Source: Rhodamnia argentea
Taxonomy: Eukaryota > Streptophyta > Magnoliopsida > Myrtales > Myrtaceae
Direction of reading: 5' to 3'
Assembly (NCBI RefSeq): GCF_020921035.1
Contig: NC_063152.1
Coordinates: 7,764,001-7,828,000, forward strand
DNA: 64,000 nucleotides
The notes under the pieces were generated by a model. The model was not told the DNA's origin. It saw only the letters and a list, made by a program, of their open reading frames with translations, and did no database searches. Positions 49,357-60,064 of the stretch are shown piece by piece. The translations under genes were made by a program, and so were the position numbers. Positions within the stretch are counted from its first letter, which is position 1, and every line of letters begins with the position of its first letter.

Positions 49357-51240
49357 GGTCTATAAATCCTAGGGTTTCTATCCCGAGCTTCGGAGGCTTT
49401 TGACTTTGGTGTTTTATATTTAAATGGCATAATTTTTTTTTTTTGTTGGGTGTATTTTTTATTTTTCAATATATATAAGAATTTCGTTTGGGGTGACCAA
49501 GCAAGTGCTCAATGGTCAAGCAATTTTCCTACGAAAAACGGTGAAATTTTGATTCTTTTAGGCTCTGTTTAATTCTTTTAAGTCTAGCCGATCTTATATG
49601 GTCACGGGCTGACAAGCTCTCGCTCGCTCTCGTCTCCTTCAATCTCTCACCTGCTCATGCCCTCTCTCACTCGGTGGCTCCCTCCGGCGACGATCCCTTG
49701 CTCTCTCACCCCAGCCGTGTGGAAGGAAGGAGGAGCACAAAGCAATGGGCCGGTGATATTCCTACGGTAGTTTCGGGCGTAGGATCGAGGTAAGTCTTGA
49801 GTCTTGCAGTAGTTCCGCGATTTGCTTGTGTTCATGTGGATGGAAGGACGAGCTAGCAGCGGCACGGTGGTTTGGTCTCGTGGTGGGCCTCTTGCGTGGG
49901 AGTTCGAGCGAGTAGATTTCTAATTCGTTTTGACTCTCGGATCGGGGGTTACGGCTTGCATATTGCCAATGCTCTTTGCATGTTACTTTTGTTGGTTTGC
50001 TTGATATCCTAGAGTGTCGGGTGAGTGAAATTGAGACAGGCAGAAAGCGGTGGGGCTGTCACGAAATGAAAACGAAGAAGAGGAAGAAGAAAAGAAGAAG
50101 AGGAAGAGGAGATGGTGGCTTGTAGGTTCCTTTGCCACATGGGGAGGGAGGTGTCGTCCATGGAAGAAGAGAGAGGGGGTGAGGTGTCATTTTCACTCAG
50201 TCGGGTTCCAATTTCACATATTTTTAACTCTATGCGGTCCAAATTATACCGTAGTGTATCCTCAAAAAGATCGATTTTACTATAGACTTGAGACCAATAA
50301 GTAATAATCCACTCATAACTTAAGTTGGTGGAAAAATCGAGTCGTTTCAGTACATGTCTTGTTTAAATATTCATCAATTGGAATCATATTTACATTAACC
50401 TTACTTTGATTTTTTTTTTTTCGAAATAGATACGGTAGTTATAAATAGATAGTGCTCTTATACAAAACAAATAAAATTTTCTCACTTTCACCTGCCTCCG
50501 GATGAATTTTTTATAACGAAGGACAGGAATTCAAAAGAAAAAGAATTCACATTTTTTTAATTCTTTGGATTAAAAATTAGAATATTAAAAAAAATTCGAA
50601 AAGGAAATCGATTTTTTTATATTTTATATAAAAAATTATTTTATTCTAATTTTAATATACTAGTTAACTAAACTATTCTAGTAGTTATAATAAACTATAA
50701 TATTAGTTATGTTAGGGCTTATGGACTCGAACTATAGACCTTCACGATAAAACAAATCAAACTGATTATTATCAAAATGATTCGAACTGTTTCAAAGACT
50801 CAACATGCCTCTCTTTTTTCTTTTTTGTTTGCATTGGGTTAATATCAATTAGTCCACTATCTTTTTTCTTGCCGATAAAGAGATGGCTCCTTGCTTTGAA
50901 TCATGATTTTGGTTTCAACTCATGAGCACTACCAGAGCGTTTCAAAGAAGGGTTATTTTGATGTGGGTTTGCTTCTTGCCAAGATTAACCTAGATAAGGA
51001 GATTTTTAGGGGATTTTTTATCCTATTAATTTACCATAATCAGTAGGGAGATTTCATCCGTTGTCCGCTCTTTCCAGTATTTGACGTACCACAAAAATGA
51101 AATTAGGAATATCGAATCTATATCAAACAAAGTTTGGAGTTTTGAAGTCAAGGCATGCATTGTTATTTTACACATTGTGGTTAGTAACATTGGTAAATTA
51201 ATTTAAGATAAGGAAAGAGAGGGATTCAAACTACGCCTTG
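49357..51240. other. Intergenic, unrecognised
   Basis: Upstream region of F-box A (promoter side), then mixed sequence. The frames at 49,647-49,865 and 50,009-50,304 sit in CT- or GA-rich stretches and are not recognised. An AT-rich part runs from 50,400 to 50,900. No gene is supported. Confidence 0.5.
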
Positions 51241-51808
51241 CACCACTCGGCCAACTCTCCTGCAAAGGCTATGATGATCATATCCTACAAAAAGGGCACA
51301 TAGTTCAATGAATGATGGCGGACATCATAATTCATCTTCATCAAAGTTATAAAATGGAGGAAATCTATGGGGCAATTGGCTTCCCATAGAGGATATCTCT
51401 TATCCTAAACCTCTTCATTATGGCCGAGGCCCACGGGCCAGAACCATTTTTACCAAGGCAGAGAAGGCTCGGATGGATCGTCTTGCCAGTTTAAGCATCT
51501 TAGCGCACAAAGTCAAAAACAAAAAAGGAGGTCGGCGGCAATAGTCAGCTGGATCGCCGCCGCTTTGATAGGACGTAGTGTCTTAAAAGTGTCTTCAATG
51601 CGGCAAGAAGGATAGATGTGGCGGCTTATGGCTTCGCGCAAGGTGTCGTTGAAATCATGGAGATAAAATTGTCAAGGTTCCTACTGCGTTTCGTTTCGAA
51701 GGAGAAGGTTCGCTTTGTTTTGCAAGATTCGGTGGTTTCGCCATGAAAATTTGCATTGGATTATGCCGTGGGCAGAGCTCTCGGCCATGAATTTCACTTC
51801 CCAGGTTT
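51240..51808 (+). pseudogene. Unidentified duplicated fragment, copy 1 (pair at 58,940-59,450)
   Basis: It matches 58,940-59,450 on the same strand over about 500 bp. Read on the plus strand, one frame in both copies holds GNWLP(I/T)ED, RARTxxTKAE, ARxDRLASL and ILAH, conserved at the amino-acid level despite base changes. That suggests a former coding exon. It lies just downstream (3') of F-box B, while the other copy lies next to F-box D/C. I do not recognise the protein. Stops interrupt the frame in both copies. Confidence 0.35.
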
Positions 51809-53655
51809 CTATGAGTCCTGCCACCAAAACAGCTTTGAAAAAAAGGACGCCTCTTTGAAAGAATGATTGAAGATGACTTCAGCATTTTGGGAACCTCTTG
51901 GATAGCTAAGCACATTTTGGCGTTCGCCAAGTAGTTCCCCAAGAACAGCGGCTTCATGGTGTCTTAGTCCATAATGCGCGGGCAATTCAGCCTTGATAAT
52001 CAACTTCTCCAGAACAAGTGCTTCCTCAAGAAGAAACTTAATCAGTGCGAGCAGATGTTTCGACCGAAAGCAATTAGCTCCAAAGCCGATTATCTCAACT
52101 CTCTTGAGATGTTTCGCCAGACATTCAAAGTTTCCCTTCCTTGAGCACAAAAAATCTTCTTCCTCGAAGTTAAAATCGTCTTTGGATTCATGTAGCTCAA
52201 ACTGCACATGAATACCCCATGTAAGAAATTTTGCACTAGATGTGGGTCCGCAAGGATAAAATAAAAAAAATTCAACGGCTCACTAAAATATCACACTGCA
52301 GTTACTTTAGCTGCACAGATGTTATGTAGACTGACCGAAGTTACAGGCAATTTTCAATTGCTAAAACAAGGGTTTGAAGTTGATCATCTTCATGTGCTTC
52401 TAAAGCTTTAATTCACTGTTTAAACATTTGTGCAAAAGAAAATTCAGCACAAGAAGCAAGATGAAAGTTTCTAAAGCTTTAATTCACTGTTTAAACATTT
52501 GTGCAAAAGAAAATTCAGCACAAGAAGCAAGATGAAAGTTTCATAGCAAAGGAACAAACCAGCACGTTGCTGCGGCCAGCCAGGCGTATGACGAATTTTT
52601 CAAGGCACGGTGAACTTCGTAGCAGGTGTGCTATCCCAGGAAGTTCCCAACGAGAAACTGGTGCAAGTAGTGTCAAATTCTGACATTTTGACAATGGAGA
52701 TGGCACTCCTCCCATCTCCCAAAGGGACAGAATCTAAGCACATTGAGCAAGCAACATAGAAAATTTTGACTATACTTTCTTTCCTGTTATAAGATGAATG
52801 AAGACTAACAAAAATTAAAGTCCATCCAAATACCTTACACCCTGACTCTGTCTCCCACGAGTTCACAATAATACATCTTGATGGAAGACTAGAATGCCAC
52901 GGAGAGCTGTAGTTGCTCAACCGGGGCAACAAACAGCACTACAACGGTGCTCATCACCGACCGCATTCAACACGAGCAAGTCTTATAAAGGTAAAAATAC
53001 TGAGCTCGTACCCGCAAACATGGACAGCCGATGGCGATTGTGGGAACTCCGTGCAGCTTCTCACAGAGTCCCTTGAAAACGTCACAGGGCATCCTACTCA
53101 CAGGAGACTCGAGAAAATATAACTTGGCTTCGACCAAAGATGATACATCCTCAAGTATAAGCACGGAATGATTAGGCCAATACCCTGATACCCGCAGCAG
53201 CAGCAGCAAATGCGGAGCCCAGAGTTTCTCCATGTTCAAGTACTCTACAATGTCGCGGCGGAAGAGTACCAACTCTTTCACACTCGTCGAATCTATTCTA
53301 ATGTTCTTCAACCCCCCCGCCATACTCCAACTCGAGGGACTCTAAAACAGGGCTTCCCCTGAGAATTCCTTCCAAAATATCATCACTCAACTCAGCGTAT
53401 TTTATAGACAATACCTTAAGGCAAGGCCACCTGATATTAGTACCCGACGAAAAACAGCAGAAACGGACTTCCAGACGTACCAACTCAAGCAACACACGAA
53501 CCGCGGCAGCGTGTACGAGAATAGTGAATCGCTCAGCCACAGGCAGAGATCCTCCACGCGGCGTGCCTCCGCAAAGCGGAGCCAGAAGTCAAGCTTGGGG
53601 GAGTTGGCCGCGTCGCACTCAAAGCTGATGACGTGGAACCTCTTCACCGTCGTGG
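51809..53655 (-). pseudogene. F-box/FBD/LRR pseudogene B, lacks F-box
   Basis: Paralogue of A and C. Exon 3 (52,201-51,809, FBD; ends in an extended KLFWWQDS tail) and exon 2 (52,721-52,560) are open. Exon 1 (about 53,655-53,005) is broken: the frame shifts at a run of seven C's near 53,312 (GGGVEEH instead of KGVKNIRI) and again near 53,480 (LSWYVWKS instead of LSWLVRLE). The F-box and N-terminus are missing; homology stops at about 53,655 in the middle of TVKRFHV and continues as WRAP53 intron sequence. A 61-bp near-identical duplication occurs in intron 2 (52,396-52,456 and 52,464-52,535 region). Confidence 0.85.
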
Positions 53656-55640
53656 ATAATAATCCTTTCAAGTTGAAACACTCAATTTGTCTCCACTGCA
53701 GTTCCTCTAAATCCTATTTTATTTAACTTGTTTGACAAACATACAAAAATAGCTAAATCAAGACAAGCACAACAATGCACCTGTTTGATCTTCTTTGTCT
53801 CCTTGAAGTGTTGAGTGCTTCTCAAAATCTCTACTAGGGCGATGTACATCAAACACTCTTATGGATTTGTCATATCCAGCAAAGTTCCTACACACGAACA
53901 AAGGATGTAGGTTGAAACATTTATAGACTTAAAATGCAATAAACCTACGTAAAGAGAATAGCTCCAACAAACTAAATCATTTATCATAACCGAAAAAACC
54001 ACTAAGCAACCATACACCGACATTCTGAAATTTGGGTAGCAAACAATAACATACATCACCAAATGCTGATTTCTTTCAACAATAGTAGGTAAAGTATCGT
54101 ACAATTTCCAACAAAAATTTCGAGGCGAAGTAGAGTGGACCGTTGACATAAGGGAATTTAAGAGTCTTCAAAATTGAATGTTAACCTTACTTTTTCCCTG
54201 CAGGATTAAATGTATTTGAAAATGCAGCTGTAATTTCATCCACAGCATCAAAAGCACTGTATGTGCAATGTAGCTGCAATGTCAAGTCCACAAGTCAATA
54301 AAATTTCCTTGTTTCTTTTCAAAACAATTAAAAATGAAGCTGCATTCAGAAGATTGTAAAGGAGAAGCTAAGGGGTATGCAGACAACAGAGTTGCTGTAA
54401 AGCATGACTAAGATGTGTGATAAGCTCAGGGTCTACAACTTCAGTGTACCTGAAACAATTATATGGCTTCCATAAAGTCTTCCTAGAGTTCTTGAAACCT
54501 CTAAACTAAACAATTCTGACCTGTCCAGTAGTAGCGTCCCAGGCATGAATCGGATGATCACGAGTAGGTGAAGCAAATACACAGCTGACTGGGTCTGAAA
54601 CATGAAAATCTTCCACAATCAATTCTAGCTCTCGCTAATTATCAGAAGAGAAATACTATAGCTGAAAAAAAATAAAAAACCATCATACAGTAAAGAGAAA
54701 AGAGTGAAATTTAACGGGACGACCTGTAGCGGACATATGGATGCCAACAGAACTCATAAACCGATTCCCCTTCTGTGACAACAAGATTGGCTGGAAAAGA
54801 ATCTGCAACCACATAGACATAAACCACCCAGTATTGCATTTTGCGAATATTTGGTTGTAGATATTACTCGCAGATAGTCTCAGCAGTCCCAAAGCTAACA
54901 TCTTTTCAAGCTACTTAAATACACAGAACAAAAAAAATACACATTCTACGAGAGCACAAAACGCCTTAAGAACCTGTACCTTGATCAACATCAGACGAAT
55001 TTGCATTTGCGCTTTCGTCACCCCCAGTCTGGTCTGATCATGAAACAGAGCAATTAAAGTACAACCAACATCGCCACATCTCGTGAACGAATAAAACATA
55101 AAAGGAACAGAAAAATCAGCAAGCACCACCATTGTCCTCAAACAAACCTACAATGTGAACACGCGAAGTGTATTGTCCTCTGCACTACTAAGAAAGCACG
55201 TCCCATCAGGTGACCTAACAAAAGCCCAACAAGAGAGAGGGAAAAAAAAAAAAAAAGCAATCATCGCTCCGAAAGCCACACCCACTGCTAAGAAAACGAA
55301 CAGCCAAACACCCATCAAGGGAAAACCAAAGGTTACGCACCATTTGACGCCTTTAAGAAAGTTGTTCGGCTTCTGGTCAATTCTGAACTGTTTGTGGAAA
55401 TGATGGGCCCTCTGAGGAGGGACATCGAACCGTATGGCCGGCCATGATGAGTGGCCTCTGTGGGTTCGTTGAGAGGGCTCTGTTGACGCTGCTCTTCTTC
55501 TTCAACCATCCTTGTGGGAGGGAGAGCGTGTGTTGAACAGCGTCCAGCACCAGCTGGGAGGCTTTTCTTCAGACGTCGCCGGGGAGTTTTGGCTCCGTCG
55601 ACCCTTCCCACTTTTGAGTTCGGCAAAAGGAAAAAGCAAA
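53656..55640 (-). pseudogene. WRAP53 pseudogene 2 (exons 1-7, introns kept)
   Basis: 5' half of WRAP53: exon 7 (about 53,781-53,887), 6 (about 54,197-54,275), 5 (about 54,529-54,597), 4 (about 54,723-54,803), 3 (about 54,980-55,035), 2 (about 55,151-55,215) and 1 (about 55,340-55,509). The ATG at 55,509 still reads MVEEEEQRQ, but a deletion removes the DYSW codons and shifts the frame (HHGRPYGS). Exon 6 loses codons, and the copy ends within intron 7, fused to F-box B. It cannot make a WD40 propeller. The leader (CCGGGGAGTTTTGGCTC...) is also present in pseudogene 1. Confidence 0.85.
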
Positions 55641-55707
55641 GCTCTCACCTTTCGATTTTGCGAAATGAAATAATAATTTCATGAATATAAACCAAACTCG
55701 AAATAAA

Positions 55708-56136
55708 GAAAAAATTTCAAAAAAGGGCCCAACTGCCTTTATTTGACGTGAAGTGGATATTATTTAAAGATCTGAAGTGTCTTCATTGTGTAAAAAAAAA
55801 AAACCTAAAGTATAGATTGTTTCAAATAAAAACATGAAGTGACTATATTAGTCTAAAAAAAGAGCTTGAGTCACTTCGGTTAGAGGCATTTTAGTCATTT
55901 ACTATTTTAAACTTATTTTTTCCTTTTTTGCTTTCTTAGAGATTTTGAAAAAAAAAGAAAAGTAAAAAACAAAACACACGCGAAGGACTGACCTCCTTTA
56001 AAACAATCATAACCACTTCATATCCTTTTTTGGGACAATGATGGCACTTCAAGCCCTTATTTGAAATAAAGTCCACTTCAGGCCCTTATGTGAGAAAATA
56101 AGGACATTTGGGGCTTTTTTTGAATTTTTACCCTAA
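55708..56136. mobile_element. Nonautonomous TIR element
   Basis: Left end TTTCAAAAAAGGGCCCAACT and the reverse complement of the right end (TTCAAAAAAAGCCCCAAATG) match imperfectly. The similarity continues through AAGTGG...ATTTAAA and GAAGTGTC...ATTGT units for roughly 140 bp. The core is short (CTTTTTTGCTTTC) with no coding. The family is not certain (MULE-like). A truncated relative lies at 42,950-43,320. Confidence 0.55.
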
Positions 56137-56149
56137 ATAAGTGAAGTTC

Positions 56150-56620
56150 AATTCATCTTAATCATATAATGATTAAATCCTAATATCATATAATATGGCA
56201 TCAATTTCTATCCATGTTATGTTAAATATTATAAATCATAGGTAACTTGACATTTGTCGAACAATAATTCACAGTTACATTTCATGGACTATTAACTGTT
56301 TTTGAAATGAATTGTAATTATCAAAAATTATAAAATTTCTTTAATTAATTATGATAATTAATATCTTGATTAGTTAAGTTTGAGAATGGATTTATATTAC
56401 AGTTTAAGTTTCATCTAATTCCGTTATTTTATATTTGAGAATTTAATTCTAGTATGGTTGACCATATACATAGCAACGCACTTCATTTTATTTAACTCAC
56501 TTGTTTGCGAAGCATAAAAAAATCACTCAATATTTTTTGTCTCTAATTTTTCTTTGTAATCTAAAACTAAAAAAAATATGAAAAAATAATATATGATTCA
56601 ATATTACATTATTTAAAACA
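56150..56620. other. AT-rich spacer paralogous to 46,195-46,640
   Basis: See 45,871-47,184. Same order of short blocks, with indels. Confidence 0.6.
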
Positions 56621-56689
56621 GAGCAATTGTTTAGACTACTTCTTCACAACTTTGGCTAAGGTGCTTACCGATGGATATAGGAAGTGCCC

Positions 56690-57107
56690 ATTATGGTGCT
56701 ACTCCGCTCTTTTGGAGAGAATCTTAATGTTATTCAGATAACTCAAGATTTTATTTTTCATGAGGGTACTAAATATATTGAGATTGAGTGACATTTTATT
56801 CGTAAACATATCCATAGTGGTATAATCATTGTTCTTTCCATCTCCGTAGTGGATTAACTAGCAGATACTTTCACTAAAGCAAATCCACCTGGCCGTTTAG
56901 ATTTAGTCTCAAAATTACCATATTAAATTTGAGGTGGAATGTTAATGTAAATTGTATATAGTGTTAGTTCGCCGTAATAGCGTTTGTAATAGTCCCATGT
57001 AGGTTCTAAGTTTTTTGGCCTCCTGCTTCTTGTGTTCTAGAAATAGAGCGAGCAACTCTTGACTCAGTCTCTTTGCCAATGAAATCATAAATCATTCCAC
57101 GAATTAT
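56690..57107 (+). mobile_element. Ty1/Copia retrotransposon 3' remnant
   Basis: The plus strand reads a decayed RNase H C-terminus: FIFHEGTKYIEIE, a stop in place of Asp/Cys, HFIRKHIHSG, then a stop before LADTFTKANP. This is the Copia pattern of FHERTKHIEIDCH and QLADIFTK (family knowledge). A purine tract (GAGGTGGAA) precedes the likely 3' LTR start TGTTAATGTAAATTG at 56,940. The 5' part of the element and a clear LTR end are missing. Confidence 0.8.
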
Positions 57108-58175
57108 AAGAAAAAAATTATTCTCTCTTAATAAATTTTCTAAGGGAGTACAATTTCTTGCTTAGGAGTTCTGAGAAAGGTAGCGTGGTAATTTTTCCTT
57201 TTGATAGCAAAGAGGGGTGGAGTGGTGATTAAGCAAGCAAGCAAAGGGACGTCCTAAATGTTCCTAAACGTTTCAAGCTTTTCAAATTAATGGGTGACGA
57301 CGTCATTGCTTTAAAAGAGACGTCCTCTTCCATATGATTGGCTCTATAAGTTGTGGCCGCCATCGTACTTACATTCTACTACAGTTCTTCTTTTCTTAAA
57401 GTTTGAATCTCTTTCCGTTACCACAGAATGTCTTCAACCTCTTCTTAGGTTTCTGATGCAACCTCCTTCATCAATGAGTTCCGTATCCTTTGCAAAGAGC
57501 TCATCTCTCATCTAAATTCCACTTATGATTTACGTGGCGGGGACTCGGCCCGAGGTGTTGGTAGACATTCAGGTCTTGTTGCAAAGTGGCGAACCAACAT
57601 CATCCTTTCCGAGTAGATTAGGACCAGGTGTTAATCACGGAAGAAATTCAACACAAGTACGCCTCATAAAGCGTAAAAACACTGAGCTCCTACCTACAAA
57701 CACCGACTGCCAATAGAGCTAACGGTGATTGTAGTAACTCCGCGCATCTTCTCATCAAATCCCTTAGAAAAAGTCGAAGAGCATGCTATTGTCACTGCAC
57801 ACGACAAAATCTAACTTGGCTTCCGCCAAAGAAGATATGTCGTAAAGTCTGAACACATAATCATGAAACCAGCACCCTTCTATTCGTAGTGACACCTAAT
57901 AGCAGTACCCAACAGAAAACAACACTTTATGACTTCCAGGCGTACCAACCAACTTAGGCAATGGAAGAACTGCAGTAGTGAACAGGCGGAGCTCCTCCAC
58001 ACGGCACCCCGCCGCGAAGCTTAGCCAGAGGTCGAGCTTGGGGCAGTTGGCCTCTGCGCACTCAAAGCCGATGATGTGTAATTTCTTCACCGTGGGACGA
58101 GGTGCACTGGCTCAGGACGCTGTCCATGAGGGACCGGGAAGTCCAAGGGTTTACGAGGCTTGTCTCCATTGAAGA

Positions 58176-58384
58176 TGTTGGGTTTATGGGTGGCCCATCC
58201 GTGTGGACTAACCCAGTGCATTATCCATTATGCATAACTATCGTTTTTAAACGTGATATCTAATCACGTTCTTTTATCACGTAAAATAATTCTGGTGATC
58301 TTAAGAACATCATCTTTCTCAAAGAAGATATTACGTGTGTCGTTCTCACTGTGAAGACAAAGAATAAAAAAAAGAAAAAAAATG

Positions 58385-58435
<51 letters not shown>

Positions 58436-58785
58436 TCAAATCGGTGAGCTCTCTCTCTACATCGGGAACACTTAATATGTGAAACAAGAAAGTATGTTCG
58501 TAATCATAATATACGCTTTTGATCAGTGATTCAAGACTTCCTAAGCATGTTAATTCCGCAATCCGTACTTATGGAGTTAGGGATTGGTTGCCGTCATTGG
58601 TATCAAAGCGTGTTGTTCTTGCTTTCTGGTTGCGTAAATTTTTGTGATTGAATTAGTGAGAAAAACCCGTTTTACGGACCTACTATTCTGAGATAATTCG
58701 TGATTTTCTGTACAATAAAAGTAGCTTTGAACACGTAGTCAGAACCGTCTTGGCGAAACGAGTCTTTTGAACAATCCGTAGTCAT
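58176..58785 (+). mobile_element. Copia-type LTR with primer-binding site, inserted in F-box D
   Basis: The LTR starts TGTTGGGTTTATGG at 58,176 and ends in CA at 58,596 (421 bp). It is followed directly by TTGGTATCAAAGC (58,597-58,609), which is one base off the usual initiator-Met tRNA primer-binding site of plant Copia elements. About 170 bp of leader follow, then F-box sequence resumes. The internal region and second LTR are gone. A CT microsatellite lies inside the LTR. Confidence 0.75.
58387..58430. repeat. (CT)n microsatellite
   Basis: About 22 uninterrupted CT units within the LTR. Confidence 0.97.
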
Positions 58786-58939
58786 TTGCGGCGGATGGTG
58801 CCGGGGACGAAGTTCTCCGCCATGGGTTGGATATGTACGTTGGAATCAAATATTAAATGTGTTAAGCACGCTGTGGTGCGTAAGGCGTTTAATAAACTCG
58901 TCGTATTTGGGCTCTTCGGTGGCCTTGTACCTGTTGGAT

Positions 58940-59450
58940 CATATCAAGCAGCTTTCGAAGATCACCTACCTCGAAAGATTTTTTTTCTGGATGTGCATAC
59001 TGGCTATGATGATCGTCTCCTACAGCAGAAGGGCACATGGTTCAATGAATGATGACGGACATCACAATTCATCTTCATCGAAGTTATAATCTCAAGGGAA
59101 TATATGGGGCGATTGGCTTCCGACAGAGGATGTCTCTGATATGGGAACTCTTCACTGCGGCAGAGGCGTTCGGGCCAGAACCATGTCTACCAAGGCAGAG
59201 ACGGCTCGGTTGGATCGTCTTGCAAGTCTAACCATCTTGGCGCACGAAGTTACCGCAAAAAAAGGAGGTTAGTGGCAGTAGTCCAGGGCTCCTGCTTCGT
59301 CTCGTTTAGAAGGAGAAGGTTGGTTTCGTTTAGGCAAGATTCGGTCGTTCACCAGAAAATTTGCCTCGGATTACACCGTGGGCAAGAGCCATGAATTTCA
59401 GTTCCCACGTTTCTACGAATTCTGCCGCCAAAAGAGCTTTGAAGTTTGAG
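58940..59450 (+). pseudogene. Unidentified duplicated fragment, copy 2
   Basis: Pair of 51,240-51,808. The best frame reads GDWLPTEDVSDMG, RARTMSTKAETARLDRL and ASLTILAHEV (about 59,106-59,265). It is conserved with copy 1, but stops lie on both sides. It is not recognised. It may be the end of a gene that once neighboured the F-box unit. Confidence 0.35.
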
Positions 59451-60064
59451 GTTAATTTGTTGTCAAATTGTTGGCAAACAAGTGATGACCGCTCACTTTA
59501 CACGCAAACTTCGAACTATTGGACGATAAGGTGAAACAACAATCGTTATATCGACAGGCATTCGCGACTGTCGAAGTAAAATATATTCCTTTCAGGCGTC
59601 GGACGATCCATAATGGATTTGTATGTAGACAACATCTTCGACTTCCAATTTTAGGTAAATGGTATTTTGGAGTATTGGGGTCTTGATTTGCTCTTTCGGT
59701 TTACAAATCGATTCGGATCAACATTCATGGCCCAGAATCATTCTTTCTCTCAAGGATCAGTTGATTTGGCTAAGTTTGTCACTTATTGGAGGAGCCTTTC
59801 TCATAAGAAAGAGTCATGCCTATTCTGTGTTCATGTTTTGATATTAACTACAGGAATTAGCACATGATGAGAGAAAGATTGAAGAATTGGAAGTAGAAAA
59901 ACATATAAAAGTTGAAACATTTGAAGTCTGATTATCCCACGAGTGATAAGCTGCCAATGGGCCAAAAGAGTGATTTTCCAACCATGACAGTGTCAAAAGA
60001 GTGTAAGTCGGGATGAGCATTGCCGTGCTCATTCAAGTTTAGAAACCTGGATTTTCATATGCTT
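59451..60064. other. Intergenic before F-box C
   Basis: No gene is supported. Around 59,930-59,975 it shares AGTGATAAGCTGCCAATGG with sites near 46,830 and 42,015, another trace of the shared duplication unit. The last bases are the 3'UTR of F-box C. Confidence 0.45.

Larger units (their letters stand above)
57525..58830 (-). pseudogene. F-box pseudogene D fragment, split by an LTR
   Basis: Pieces of F-box exon 1 and its donor region: CTGAGCTCCTACCTACAAAC at 57,682 matches the exon-1/intron-1 border of A and C. The reverse frame 58,090-57,896 reads MKKLHIIGFECAEANCPKL (related to VKRLHVTGF in C), and 58,100-58,175 matches the region just after the F-box. The start region (reverse of TTCTCCGCCATGG) lies at about 58,785-58,830. 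The F-box itself is lost. The Copia LTR at 58,176 separates the parts. The LRR part is shortened, so it is dead. Confidence 0.7.

Noticed and set aside
49015-49365. Plus-strand frame antisense to F-box A (also 61,895-62,458 opposite F-box C)
   Set aside because: Shadow of the F-box exon; its presence in paralogues follows from the sense coding.
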